The translations under genes and the position numbers were made by a program. A DNA stretch of 64,000 bases from Sialis fuliginosa (taxonomy: Eukaryota > Arthropoda > Insecta > Megaloptera > Sialidae), in contig OY540815.1 in NCBI GenBank assembly GCA_961205875.1, forward strand, positions 3,162,001 to 3,226,000. The letters run 5' to 3'. Each line of letters starts with the position of its first letter. Position 1 is the stretch's first letter. The notes below the pieces were generated by a model, which did not search any database, was not told where the DNA came from, and saw nothing but the letters and a program-made list of their open reading frames with translations. This document shows positions 46,190-56,935 of this stretch, one piece after another.

Positions 46190-47630
46190 CTAATTTTAAG
46201 AATTAAAAAAAATGTACAGATGCGTTTAAGTTAGATTTTAGGCCCAAATTATTAAAATAATAAATACACATTACATATAAATAATATATATAAACCTTAT
46301 TTATTATTTAATCAATTAAAAAAAAAATGTACAGAAGCGTATTGAGTAATTATTGAGACCCATGTATTAAACTAATTAATAAACTCACAACTCGCCCCCT
46401 GTCACAGATGGAGGGTTGTAACTGGTCTCATTGGATCCGGCGGGAAAAATACTATAGGATTCTAGGGGGATGGGGGGCAAAACAACCCTCTATCTAGCAC
46501 AGGAGTCGAGATATTTACGATTTTCTGTAATGAATACCATAAGTAGCGAAACAGAAAAATTCAATATTTACAATAAATACTGCATATAAACATAAGGTAT
46601 TATTATTTAATTTAATAGAATGAAATAAAAAGTTCAGGCATGTATTAAGTGATATTTTAGGCCCGTAATGTTAAAACAACAAATACACATATGTATATAG
46701 AAACCTTGTTTATAATTTAGTCAGTTAAAAATAATTGTACAGAAGCGTATTGAGTGATTTTTGAGGCCCGTGTATTAAACTAATTAAAAAACTCACAAAT
46801 CGCCCCCTGTCACAGATAGAGGGTTGTAACTGGTCTCATTGGATCCGGCGGGAAAAATACTATAGGATTCTAGGGGAATGGGGGGCAAAACAACCCTCTA
46901 TCTAGCACAGGAGTCGAGATATTTACGATTTTCTGTAATGAATACCATAAGTAGCGAAACAGAAAAATTCAATATTTACAATAAATACTGCATATAAACA
47001 TAAGGTATTATTATTTAATTTAATAGAATGAAATAAAAAGTTCAGGCATGTATTAAGTGATATTTTAGGCCCGTATTGTTAAAACAACAAATACACATAT
47101 GTATATAGAAACCTTGTTTATAATTTAGTCAATTAAAAATAATTGTACAGAAGCGTATTGAGTGATTTTTGAGGCCCGTGTATTAAACTAATTAAAAAAC
47201 TCACAAATCGCCCCCTGTCACAGATAGAGGGTTGTAACTGGTCTCATTGGATCCGGCGGGAAAAATACTATAGGATTCAAGGGAAATGGGGGGCAAAACA
47301 ACCCTCTATCTAGCACAGGAGTCGAGATATTTACGATTTTCTGTAATGAATACCATAAGTAGCGAAACAGAAAAATTCAATATTTACAATAAATACTGCA
47401 TATAAACATAAGATATTATTATTTAATTTAATAGAATGAAATAAAAAGTTCAGGCATGTATTAAGTGATATTTTAGGTCTGTATTGTTAAAATAACAAAT
47501 ATACATATATAGAAACCTTGTTTATAATTTAGTCAATTAAAAATAATTGTACAGAAGCGTATTGAGTGATTTTTGAGTCCCGTGTATTAAACTAATTAAA
47601 AACAACCCCCTTACTCGTATAGGTGACGTG
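46190..47630 (+). repeat. 408 bp tandem array, left arm of J
   Basis: The anchor CGCCCCCTGTCACAGAT recurs at 46393, 46801 and 47209, an exact 408 bp period. Each unit holds ATTGGATCCGGCGGGAAAAA, CAACCCTCTATCTAGCACAG and GTCGAGATATTTACG. It also holds two diverged versions of a TTAATACGYGCCTG-like word (GGCATGTATTAAGTGA and AGAAGCGTATTGAGTGA). Units 2 and 3 are almost identical, and a partial diverged unit follows to about 47840. Confidence 0.9.
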
Positions 47631-47844
47631 TTATTTACGATTTTCTATAATGAATAAATAGTGAAAAAGAAACAAAATCAATATCCACCTCTTACACAAT
47701 AATAATATACCTTAGATATTATTACTAAATTAAATAAATTTTAAAAATGTACAGATGTATATCAAGTGATAATATAGGCCTGTATTCTTAAAATAACAAA
47801 TTCACGTATACCTACTATTTAGAAACATTGAATATTATTTAATC

Positions 47845-47890
47845 GATTTGCGTTCAATTTATGGTAAACAGTTCAATGTAAAACAATGTT
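47845..47890 (+). repeat. Buried copy of the J terminus at the centre of J
   Basis: GATTTGCGTTCAATTTATGG followed by TAAACAGTTCAATGTAAAAC repeats the outer left end at 45701 (GATTTGCGGTCAATTTATCG, TAAACAGTTTATCGTAAAAC) in the same orientation. It lies almost exactly at the symmetry centre. It supports 45701 as the true terminus and suggests that J arose from two head-to-head or nested copies. Confidence 0.7.
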
Positions 47891-47929
47891 ATATTACATT
47901 CTTTCATCACGTGACAGAGGCGAACTTAT

Positions 47930-49760
47930 TAATTAGTTTAATACACGGGCCTCAAAAATCATTCAATATGGTTCTGTACAATTATTTTTAATTGACTAAA
48001 TAATAAACAAGGTTTCTATTTAATATATGTGTATTTGTTGTTTTAACAATACGGGCCTAAAATATCACTTAATACATGCCTGAACTTTTTATTTCATTCT
48101 ATTAAATTAAATAATAATATCTTATGTTTATATGCAGTATTTATTGTAAATATTGAATTTTTCTGTTTCGCTACTTATGGTATTCATTACAGAAAATCAT
48201 AAATATCTCGACTCCTGTGCTAGATAAAGGGTTGTTTTGCCCCCCATCCCCCTAGAATCCTATAGTATTTTTCCCGCCGGATCCAATGAGACCAGTTACA
48301 ACCCTCCATCTGTGACAGGGGGCGATTTGTGAGTTTTTTAATTAGTTTAATACACGGGCCTCAAAAATCACTCAATACGCTTCTGTACAATTATTTTTAA
48401 CTGACTAAATTATAAACAAGGTTTCTATATACATATGTGTATTTGTTGTTTTAACAATACGGGCCTAAAATATCACTTAATACATGCCTGAACTTTTTAT
48501 TTCATTCTATTAAATTAAATAATAATATCTTATGTTTATATGCAGTATTTATTGTAAATATTGAATTTTTCTGTTTCGCTACTTATGGTATTCATTACAG
48601 AAAATCGTAAATATCTCGACTCCTGTGCTAGATAGAGGGTTGTTTTGCCCCCCATTCCCCTAGAATCCTATAGTATTTTTCCCGCCGGATCCAATGAGAC
48701 CAGTTACAACCCTCTATCTGTGACAGGGGGCGATTTGTGAGTTTTTTAATTAGTTTAATACACGGGCCTCAAAAATCACTCAATACGCTTCTGTACAATT
48801 ATTTTTAACTGACTAAATTATAAACAAGGTTTCTATATACATATGTGTATTTGTTGTTTTAACAATACGGGCCTAAAATATCACTTAATACATGCCTGAA
48901 CTTTTTATTTCATTCTATTAAATTAAATAATAATACCTTATGTTTATATGCAGTATTTATTGTAAATATTGAATTTTTCTGTTTCGCTACTTATGGTATT
49001 CATTACAGAAAATCGTAAATATCTCGACTCCTGTGCTAGATAGAGGGTTGTTTTGCCCCCCATTCCCCTAGAATCCTATAGTATTTTTCCCGCCGGATCC
49101 AATGAGACCAGTTACAACCCTCTATCTGTGACAGGGGGCGATTTGTGAGTTTTTTAATTAGTTTAATACACGGGCCTCAAAAATCACTCAATATGCTTCT
49201 GTACAATTATTTTTAACTGACTAAATTATAAACAAGGTTTCTATATACATATGTGTATTTGTTGTTTTAACAATACGGGCCTAAAATATCACTTAATACA
49301 TGCCTGAACTTTTTATTTCATTCTATTAAATTAAATAATAATACCTTATGTTTATATGCAGTATTTATTGTAAATATTGAATTTTTCTGTTTCGCTACTT
49401 ATGGTATTCATTACAGAAAATCGTAAATATCTCGACTCCTGTGCTAGATAGAGGGTTGTTTTGCCCCCCATCCCCCTAGAATCCTATAGTATTTTTCCCG
49501 CCGGATCCAATGAGACCAGTTACAACCCTCCATCTGTGACAGGGGGCGAGTTGTGAGTTTATTAATTAGTTTAATACACGGGTCTCAATAATTACTCAAT
49601 ACGCTTCTGTACATTTTTTTTTTAATTGATTAAATAATAAATAAGGTTTATATATATTATTTATATGTAATGTGTATTTATTATTTTAATAATTTGGGCC
49701 TAAAATCTAACTTAATACGCATCTGTACATTTTTTTTAATTGATAAAATTAGAAAACAAG
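47930..49760 (-). repeat. 408 bp tandem array, right arm of J
   Basis: The reverse-complement anchor ATCTGTGACAGGGGGCG ends at about 48324, 48732, 49140 and 49548, again with a 408 bp period. Four units against about three on the left shows unequal unit number between otherwise matched arms. The outermost units on the two sides share the variant CATCTGTGACAGGGGGCGAG / CTCGCCCCCTGTCACAGATG. Confidence 0.9.
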
Positions 49761-49856
49761 GTTTCTATATAATAATATATTATATAATATTTTCATAATT
49801 GATTTGACCTTAATACGTATAAGAAAGTCCAGTGGAGTCTGTGACAGTAATAATAC

Positions 49857-50219
49857 ATAAATTGTTTTACGATAAATTGTTTTACGATAAATTGTTTTAC
49901 GATAAATTGCTCTACGATAAATTGTTTTACGATAAATTGTTCTACGATAAATTGTTTTACGATAAATTGTTTTACGATAAATTGTTCATACGGTAAATTG
50001 TACATACGATAAATTGTTCTTACGATAAATTGTTTTACGATAAATTGTTCTTACGGTAAATTGTCCATACGATAAATAGTTCTTACGATAAATTGTTTTA
50101 CGATAAATTGTTCTTACGGTAAATTGTTCATACGATAAATTGTTCGTTCGGTAAATTGTTTTACGATAAACTGTTGTACGATAAACTGTTTACGATAAAC
50201 TGTTTACGATAAATTGACC
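49857..50219 (-). repeat. 15 bp minisatellite, right arm of J
   Basis: About 24 copies of TTACGATAAATTGTT with variants (TACGGTAAATTG). It ends TTTACGATAAATTGACCG, the inverted terminus. The 70-codon minus-strand frame (49793-50005) is this array translated. Confidence 0.9.
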
Positions 50220-50299
50220 GGAACCCGTTTAAAGATTTAGTTAAAGATGTTACACTAACACGGTCCATTCTCTTCTATGTGCTATTTTTAACTTCGTAA

Positions 50300-51387
50300 T
50301 AGACTTGGGTAGTTCACGAACGAACTAGTTCAAAAGAGCGCTCCCATATGAGAACTAGTTTGTATGCGCTCCGCTTTTAGTTCAATAGTTCCCGATACAC
50401 TTCAAATACACTGTTTTAAAAATGATATTGTACGATTTTTATGTTTAATAATTTACGTTTTCAATACTTTTTTTTACCAATTTTGAATTTATTTTACTAA
50501 AGATATATTTTACTGATTTTTTTTGTTCACATGAATGCAATATGCCTGTCAAAAGGACGTGATTTTTGTATTATTTTATGTCAATCAACAAAAATGAATG
50601 TCAGATTTTAATGAAATTGAAATAAATTGCTTTAATAATAACTAGACGGCTAATACGGAGAGTCTGGGGGTCCTCTGTCATATTTGTGAAAAGTTACGTA
50701 TATACATAGTTATTCAGAATAGGGTTGACGCGCATGCGTGACTAGATCAAGGTTACCAATTTTTATAAATCACGCATTTTATAAAACGACTGGCGACATT
50801 TAGCTGTGTTATATTTAATTATTTAGTTTAAGTTAGTAGTAGTCCAGATAGATTGGTTCGTTTTCAGGTAGGGTTAGGTTAGGTTTATGAATTTCTGTCT
50901 AATGCACTAAATAATATATTAACATAGATACAGCATACTCTAACTCTATTCTAACACATCAACACGTGATTTTCAGAGTTTTTGACAGAGGACCCCCAGA
51001 CTCTCCGTATTTACCAACTAGATAATAAATAATGTATCATTGAAAATGTTTCATAATTTTCATATATATCGAGGGTTTGATTTAAAAAAAAAAATAATGC
51101 AAATATAAACATTTAAAAATATTAATCTTGTCTATAAATTAATAACGAATAAAAAAATGCAGCACTTTGCATTTCTATAGTTTGATGAAAAAATATTAAT
51201 ACAAAATTACTAATTAAAAAATTTAATTATACATTCAAAATCCAACAATCCAAATATATCTAAATCAATAAATTGACATCGTTTAGTCCGGAAAAAAATT
51301 CTATGAACTAGAAGAACGAACTAGTTCATTAAAGACCACTGAACTATAGGGAGCGCTTTCTGTCATGAACTAAAATGCCCAACTCTA
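50300..51387. mobile_element. hAT-type MITE family E, copy 2 (interrupted)
   Basis: Ends TAGACTTGGG and CCCAACTCTA with an exact 8 bp TSD CTTCGTAA (50292-50299 and 51388-51395). The body matches 23006-23758 (GAACGAACTAGTTCAAAAGA; ACTATAGGGAGCGCT) except for a 368 bp insertion at 50648-51015. No coding capacity. Confidence 0.9.
50648..51015. mobile_element. 368 bp hAT-like MITE nested in family E
   Basis: Left GGCTAATACGGAGAGTCTGG and right CCAGACTCTCCGTATTTACC are inverted, and the arms extend to CCTCTGTCA / TGACAGAGG. AACTAGAC (50640-50647) and AACTAGAT (51016-51023) form an 8 bp TSD with one mismatch. Removing it restores alignment with the uninterrupted family E copy. The interior contains GTTAGGTTAGGTT, a TTAGG-like word, but too short to be telomeric. 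Confidence 0.8.
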
Positions 51388-51395
51388 CTTCGTAA

Positions 51396-51911
51396 ATACT
51401 GTGAATTTCAGTCTATAATTTTCACAGTATACCTATTCTCATATATTTAACAGTCAAAATATGTAAAAAAAATTAAATCGTCACACCGCATAGCAATACC
51501 GCCTTAAAATACAGATTAACTTAAATATATGTTCTTTATCGGAGATAAAAAGCTGAGGTCACACACACACACATGTTCTGCTCACTTAACTTCAGGTTGC
51601 TTAAATGGCAAGATAACCATGGTACGAAATTATCCAATCGTTTCGAATATAGGATTCGAAACAATAGTTATCAATACTTATCAAACCTAATTATTATGAT
51701 CATTATCATGATAGTTATTTTGATAATAGAAATTATTTTTTTAGAAGTGGAAACATTGATTAATTAATGTAAATAATATATTTATTATGACACTAATGTC
51801 CGGTATTACAGACTAGCTAATAAAACTTACTAACTTGCAAACACTTTAAAACGGGGTATCAAAAATATGTGATAAATAATAATAATAATAATAATTAAAG
51901 TAAATAAATAA
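51396..51911. other. No gene; family L relic and microsatellites
   Basis: At 51796-51870 TGTCCGGTATTACAGACTAG, CTTGCAAACACTTTAAAACG and GGTATCAAAA match the left part of family L. An (AC)n run lies at 51560-51572 and an (AAT)n run at about 51879-51893. The 64-codon frame at 51573-51767 has no known motif. Confidence 0.5.
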
Positions 51912-52919
51912 CGTCGTTATCAGAGCTCCCCCCTCTGTTTTCTAAACTATCAATGCAAAATGTAGCTATTATGTAATAAGTATTTTCAATGAAAATTATA
52001 ACGAACACTGTATATTTATTTTTTACTTACTATTGTAGAAATGTAATTCATTTCAAAAGAGAATGTTAGTGAGAATGACTACGGAACCCTATCATGTTGT
52101 TACTTAATAACTAAAACAAAACCAAAAAAGTTCACACAATGAAACAATGATGGCCTCATTACTGAACTGTCATAAATAAAACTGTGAAAAAGGTGATTCC
52201 ACACAAAATTAAGTTAATTCTTTACGCGTCTGAAGTAACAGGAATTCTCTGTTTTTTCACTATTATAAGAATAATTAATGTCTGGGATTACAGTCTAGCT
52301 AACAATTATTTGTAAGCTTGCAAACACTTTCAAACGAGGTATCAAACTTATATGAGAGTTCTCTTGGAGTTTTTGACAGATGGTTGCATGCACAGTAAGT
52401 TTTTACTGTTTATACTCAAAGTTTTTACTTACTATGCATGCAACTATCTGTCAAAAACTCCAAGAGAACTCTCATATAAGTTTGATACCTCGTTTGAAAG
52501 TGTTTGCAAGCTTACAAATAATTGTTAGCTAGACTGTAATCCCAGACATTAATTATTCTTATAATAGTGAAAAAACGGAGAATTCCTGTTGCTTCAGACG
52601 CGTAAAGAATTAACTGAATTTTGTGTGGAATCACCTTTTTCACAATTTTATTTATGACAGTTCAGTAATGAGACCATCATTGTTTCATTGTGTGAACTTT
52701 TTTGGTTTTGTTTTAGTTATTAAGTAACAACATGATAGAGTTCCGTAGTCATTCTCACTAACATTCTCTTTTGAAATGAATTACATTTCTACAATAGTAA
52801 GTAAAAAATAAATATACAGTGTTCGTTATAATTTTCATTGAAAATACTTATTACATAATAGCTACATTTTGCATTGATAGTTTAGAAAACAGAGGGGGGA
52901 GCTCTGATAACGACTTTGA
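51912..52919. repeat. 1 kb near-perfect palindrome
   Basis: Arms 51912-52400 and 52428-52919 mirror each other with few mismatches (for example GTTATCAGAGCTCCCCCCTC against GGGGGGAGCTCTGATAAC; CATGTTGTTACTTAATAACT on both strands). The spacer is only ~27 bp. The arms contain K text outside (ATTATAACGAACACTGTATA) and half a family L MITE inside. It looks like a young inverted duplication or foldback. It is prone to hairpin formation. Confidence 0.85.
52279..52548. mobile_element. Family L MITE at the palindrome centre
   Basis: TGTCTGGGATTACAGTCTAG at one end and CTAGACTGTAATCCCAGACA at the other, with TAA (52276-52278) and TTA (52549-52551) outside. Internal ATGAGAGTTCTCTTGGAGTT is mirrored. 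It is similar to the element at 62608-62940 but far more symmetrical. Confidence 0.6.
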
Positions 52920-53100
52920 AAGCAAACACCTTGTGACTGAAAGGTTTATATCAAAAGGTCCTAAAACATTTTTTGTTGCATTTTAGGAAACCTATCTAAA
53001 GACATCCCACGTAATCGAGTAAGTGAAAAAAATATTTGAGTACACTTTTCAGTCTTTGGGAGGAGATTTAAAAAAAAGTCATCATTTCGGTTTTTGGGTC
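52805..53100 (+). repeat. Repeat family K, copy beside the palindrome
   Basis: GTGTTCGTTATAATTTTCAT, TTTAGAAAACAGAGGGGGGA, GCTCTGATAACGACTTTGAA, ACCTTGTGACTGAAAGG, GACATCCCACGTAATCGAG and TTTTCAGTCTTTGGGAGG follow the family order. Only its first ~115 bp belong to the palindrome arm; the rest is unpaired. Confidence 0.65.
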
Positions 53101-53261
53101 ATCAATCTACATCCGTTTACCAAACATTTAAATAGGTAAAAACATAAATGAAAAACCGAACCCTAAAAAGATTTGGATATAAAAAATATTTTATTCATAC
53201 ACCCGAGCAGTTTGTTATGACTGGAGTCATATCCGGCGAGCTCTAGTCATGATACGGCAAA

Positions 53262-53575
53262 CCTAATCCGGCCCGGATCCGAAATTTAATACCTGTTCGC
53301 ATCCGGGTCTGTTCAAGCTGTTCTATCCGAACCTGAACTAACTATTTTATTCGCAACGAATCAAGCTATGAAATTCGACTTTTTATTGAAACTGATTATT
53401 TTATCCAGCTCGGATCAGGTTATCAAATTTGGTTTATCTGTCCGAACTGATTATTCTATCCGTCCCGGACCAGACTATTAATTGGTCCTGATTAGGCAAT
53501 TCTATCCGAACCTGAACTGATTAATCAAATGAGGTTTTGATCAGGCAGTTCTATTTGTGCCTGATCAGGTAACTA
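53262..53575. repeat. Degenerate ~40 bp tandem repeat
   Basis: Variants of TTCTATCCGAACCTGAACTGATTA recur about every 40-70 bases (CTGTTCTATCCGAACCTGAA, CTGTCCGAACTGATTATTCT, GCAATTCTATCCGAACCTGA), mixed with GATCAGG words. More CG-rich than its surroundings. No consistent open frame. Confidence 0.55.
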
Positions 53576-53630
53576 AAAAAAAAAAAACATCAGTAACTAG
53601 TTATCTTTTTTTACAACTGTTGTATTATTA

Positions 53631-55110
53631 GTATAGGAGCCAGCTGCAAAATGGGTGTAGATTTAACAACCGTCTGCCGTTGTGGTTTTTTTGAAGTACT
53701 CACTCAGACAAGCTCGGAAGATGAATCCGGTCCACCAGCTTGTGGGGATTTATTAGTTAGGGCCCACCAAAAATAAAAAAAAAAAAATCACGTAACAACC
53801 GTTTGAATGAAACGGTTGCTTATAGTAGACCCCAATTAAAGATGTTTTGGATATACGGCAGAAATTTTTGCGTAGGGGTTTAATTACAGGGGCCTCTCAA
53901 AATTTCGACCCAAAAAAATCAGATAACAACCGGACCAGACCTGGTGCAAAATGTTTATTTGGACGTATACTAACATAAAAACATAATGGCAGAATTTTTT
54001 ATGTAGGGACTTCGGTGCCATAAGGCCTACAAAGGGCCAGAATTGGGCCCCAATCTTAAAAATGCTGTAAAATCTAAAATACCGAATGAAAATTTCTGCA
54101 AGCGGTGTATACCTTTGTTATGAACTATAAAATAGATATATACCCATGGCAGAAGTTTTTATTCATGCAGTTGCCCCTCCTAGCTCCCCCAATTTGGATT
54201 AGTAATAAAATGCACTAAAAAATCATAATAAATAGGCCTATAGAGGCTTATAAACTTATAAAATGATAATATATTATTGTATTTAATGTTAGACACCCCC
54301 CGTGGCCCCTCTCACCCCCAAGAGAAAATTTGGGTTAGTAATAAAATTCCCTAAAAAATTATTACATTAGGTCTATAATGGCTTATGAACTTTTAAAATG
54401 ATAATTTATTATTGTATGAGGGGGGGCACGGAGGGTGTCTAACATTAAATACAATAATATATTATCATTTTATAAGTTTATAAGCCTCTATAGGCCTATT
54501 TGTTATGATTTTTTTAGTGCATTGTATTACTTATCCAAATTTACCTTTTGGGGGAGCTGGGAGGGGGAACTGCATGAATAAAAACTTCTGCCATGTGTAT
54601 ATATCTATTTTATAGTTCATAACAAAGGCATGCACCGCGCGGCAGAAATTTTCATTCGGTATTTTAGATATTACAGCATTTTTAAGATTGGGGCCCAATT
54701 CTGGCCATTTGTAGGGCTTATAGCACCGAAGTCCCTACATACAAAATTCTGCCATTATGTTTTTATGTAAGTATATGTCCAAATAAACATTTTGCACCAG
54801 GTCTGGTCCGGTTGTTATCTGATTTTTTTGGGTCGAAATTTTGAGAGGCCCCTGTAATTAAACCCCTACGCAAAAATTTCTGCCGTATATCCAAAACATC
54901 TTTAATTGGGGTCTACTATAAGCAACCGTTTCATTCAAACGGTTGTTACGTGATTTTTTTTTGTTTATTTTTGGTGGGCCCTAACTATTAAATCCCCACA
55001 AGCTGGTGGACCGTATTCATCTTCCGAGCTTGTCTGAGTGAGTACTTCAAAAAAACCACAACGGCAGACGGTTGTTAAATCTACACCCATTTTGCAGCTG
55101 GCTCCTATAC
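53631..55110. mobile_element. 1.5 kb foldback with TATAGGAGCC ends
   Basis: GTATAGGAGCCAGCTGCAAA and TTTGCAGCTGGCTCCTATAC terminate arms of about 700 bp. The mirrored landmarks AACGGTTGCTTATAGTAGAC, GGGCCAGAATTGGG and GTGTCTAACATTAAATAC are well kept. The centre (54300-54420) is a diverged extra copy of the innermost arm segment. TA or TATA flanks the ends, so a TA-type TSD is possible. No frame survives. Confidence 0.8.
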
Positions 55111-55604
55111 TATATGTGTAGGTATTGTGTATATATTCTGGATAATTAACGAAGATTATAATAATTATTTTGCACCCTGCCTGAAAGAAACGTAAGCAAG
55201 GCTAATAGTGCTTTGTTTTATAAGAAATTAAACAGCTAAAAACGAGGTTTGCATAGTGTCTCAATATAAAAACTTGATGTATGTAGTTATTTTTGTATTA
55301 AGTGTGAATAGAGCTTAACATTTAGGTAGTACGTAATATTTAATGTTACAGCCTAAAGCGTTTTTATGTCTATTGTTATAACTTCAACTTTTTCTTTTCT
55401 GTTAAAAAACAACGTGGTTTATTTAAGTCAAAAAGATAAGATTAGTTTTTTATGAGCGTGATGAACAATAAAATATAAAAAGGAAATAAAAATTTTACAT
55501 TTCAAACTTATCTGAATATATTTTTGCTCTCACAACTTTTTTCTAGTCTTTAATTAATTTTATTTCTATTGTTAAATTTTATGATTTTTATTTTCCGACT
55601 TGTT
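55111..55604. other. No feature recognised
   Basis: AT-rich sequence without a repeat partner or coding frame. Confidence 0.4.
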
Positions 55605-56276
55605 CTTCTCTTCCGCAATGGGCATTATTAGTTAAATTTTGTTCTCCAATTACAAAATTTTCACTTGTACTTTCCATTTCAGGTCAAGTGTGTGTGTGTC
55701 CCCTCAATCCTTGTCACAAACATAATTTATGTACCACTGAACCGATATTAATGAAACTTGGTTGGTCGATTGGGTCTGGCTAGAAAACAGTCCCATTTAA
55801 AAATCATTAAAATTGTGTCTGAGAGGGAGGGGTGACTTCCCAAAAGAATTTTTTTTTCAAGATATCTAAAGAACTACCCTTGTTACGCGAAAATTTCATA
55901 GAATCTTTTATGTAAAAAGATAAATTTTCTATAAAAATGGTCATTACAACTTTTGTATTAAATTATTCTCTTACTAAGATTTGTCCCTATTTATTTAAAG
56001 AAGTCATCATTTCTTTTTTGCAATCGCTATTTACTTTGACATATTAAAATTATTAAATGTCATTTTGACTAATTGAAATTTATTATTAAAAATCTAAAAA
56101 GACACGAAAATAATTAGGCGCGTATCAAGAAAAATTTGAGATTAATATTTTATAATAAAATTGTACATAGTTTTTCTGAATATTTAATCGGCGTTTATTA
56201 AAATGCCTTGACAATTAATTAACTTTGGTGATTTTAGCACGAGAGGGCATTGTGCATTCACTTGGTAGATGTTTTT
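55605..56276 (-). repeat. Dispersed repeat family A, copy 4
   Basis: Reverse complement of copy 2: CTCAATCCTTGTCACAAAC, GTACCACTGAACCGATATTA, GGTCTGGCTAGAAAACAGTC, AGGGAGGGGTGACTTCCC, TAGGCGCGTATCAAGAAAA and finally GCATTCACTTGGTAGATG. The last is the same terminus as at 2440 and 57985. D8 begins immediately after it. Confidence 0.7.
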
Positions 56277-56935
56277 AGAGTTCTGAAGAAACCCTATTAA
56301 TCTCACTTTGTCGTCCGTTCGTCCATTTCAGTCAAAGCAAATTATCTCGTAAACTATATAAGCTAGAAACTTGAAATGTTTACTGAGCATGTAGATACCG
56401 TCTAGTAAATGATGTACAAAGTTAAATAATTTTTCAGGGGGGAGGAGCGTTAAGCATGTGTACGTCAAAGTATATAACCAAACCAGTGGAATTTAACCCT
56501 CGTTTTAATTTTTTTCTAAATCAAAAATGGCGCCTGCAAGGTGCTTTAAATCCAATCCAAAAAACAAAAAAAATGTATACCAAGGCGCGTGGAGTGTCAA
56601 AATGTAGATCTCAACCAATAGAATTTGACCTTTATTTTATTTTCTTACTCAAAAATGGCGCTAGCAGAGGGCTCCAAGTAGTATTTTATTTTGCTCTCCC
56701 CTCCAACTCGGTAACTACTGGCTTAAAAAATCTGAAAAAAATGGTTACGAGGCTTTGGTGGGACTACCAACGACAATGTGGGCTGTCAAAATGTAGATCT
56801 CAATTAGTAGAATATAACACTATTTTTTATATTTTTTCTAACTCAAAAATGCACCTGTAAGTGGCTCCAAACACTCCACATAGTATGTACTTCGAAACTC
56901 TTATGGCATACACCCGTGCATATCCTGACCGAATT
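56277..56935 (+). repeat. Repeat family D, short diverged copy D8
   Basis: AGAGTTCTGAAGAAACCC, a near-lost (GTCC)n tract, GGCGCCTGCAAGGTGC, TACCAAGGCGCGTGGAG, CTAACTCAAAAATGCACCTG and ACTTCGAAACTCTTATGGC. It is only ~660 bp and lacks most of the second inner unit. The 134-codon open frame at 56456-56860 runs through the inner units. It has no known domain and simply repeats the same text in frame, so I do not call it a gene. Confidence 0.75.

Larger units (their letters stand above)
45701..50225. mobile_element. 4.5 kb foldback element J
   Basis: A near-symmetrical inverted repeat of about 2.2 kb per arm. From the outside in: a short terminal inverted repeat (GATTTGCGGTCAATTT against AAATTGACCGGAACC), a 15 bp minisatellite, a ~100 bp stretch with CACAGACTCCACTGGACTTT, and a 408 bp tandem array (about 3.3 units left, 4 right). 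A 9 bp direct repeat, CGTTTAAAG, flanks it (45692-45700 and 50226-50234). Tandem-repeat-loaded inverted arms and a 9 bp TSD recall FB/foldback or Mutator-like elements; class is an inference. No transposase frame. The long IVKQF-type frames are translated minisatellite. Confidence 0.85.

Noticed and set aside
46190-49760. CRISPR-like regularly spaced repeats
   Set aside because: The units are 408 bp tandem repeats in mirrored arms of a eukaryotic foldback, with no short repeat/unique spacer pattern and no cas genes.
50868-50886. GTTAGGTTAGGTT as insect telomeric (TTAGG)n
   Set aside because: Only two to three units inside a MITE; far too short for a telomere or interstitial telomeric array.
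56456-56860. 134-codon open frame
   Set aside because: It lies wholly inside repeat D8 and reads the D inner units in one frame. Other D copies are frame-broken at the C-runs, so there is no sign of coding constraint.
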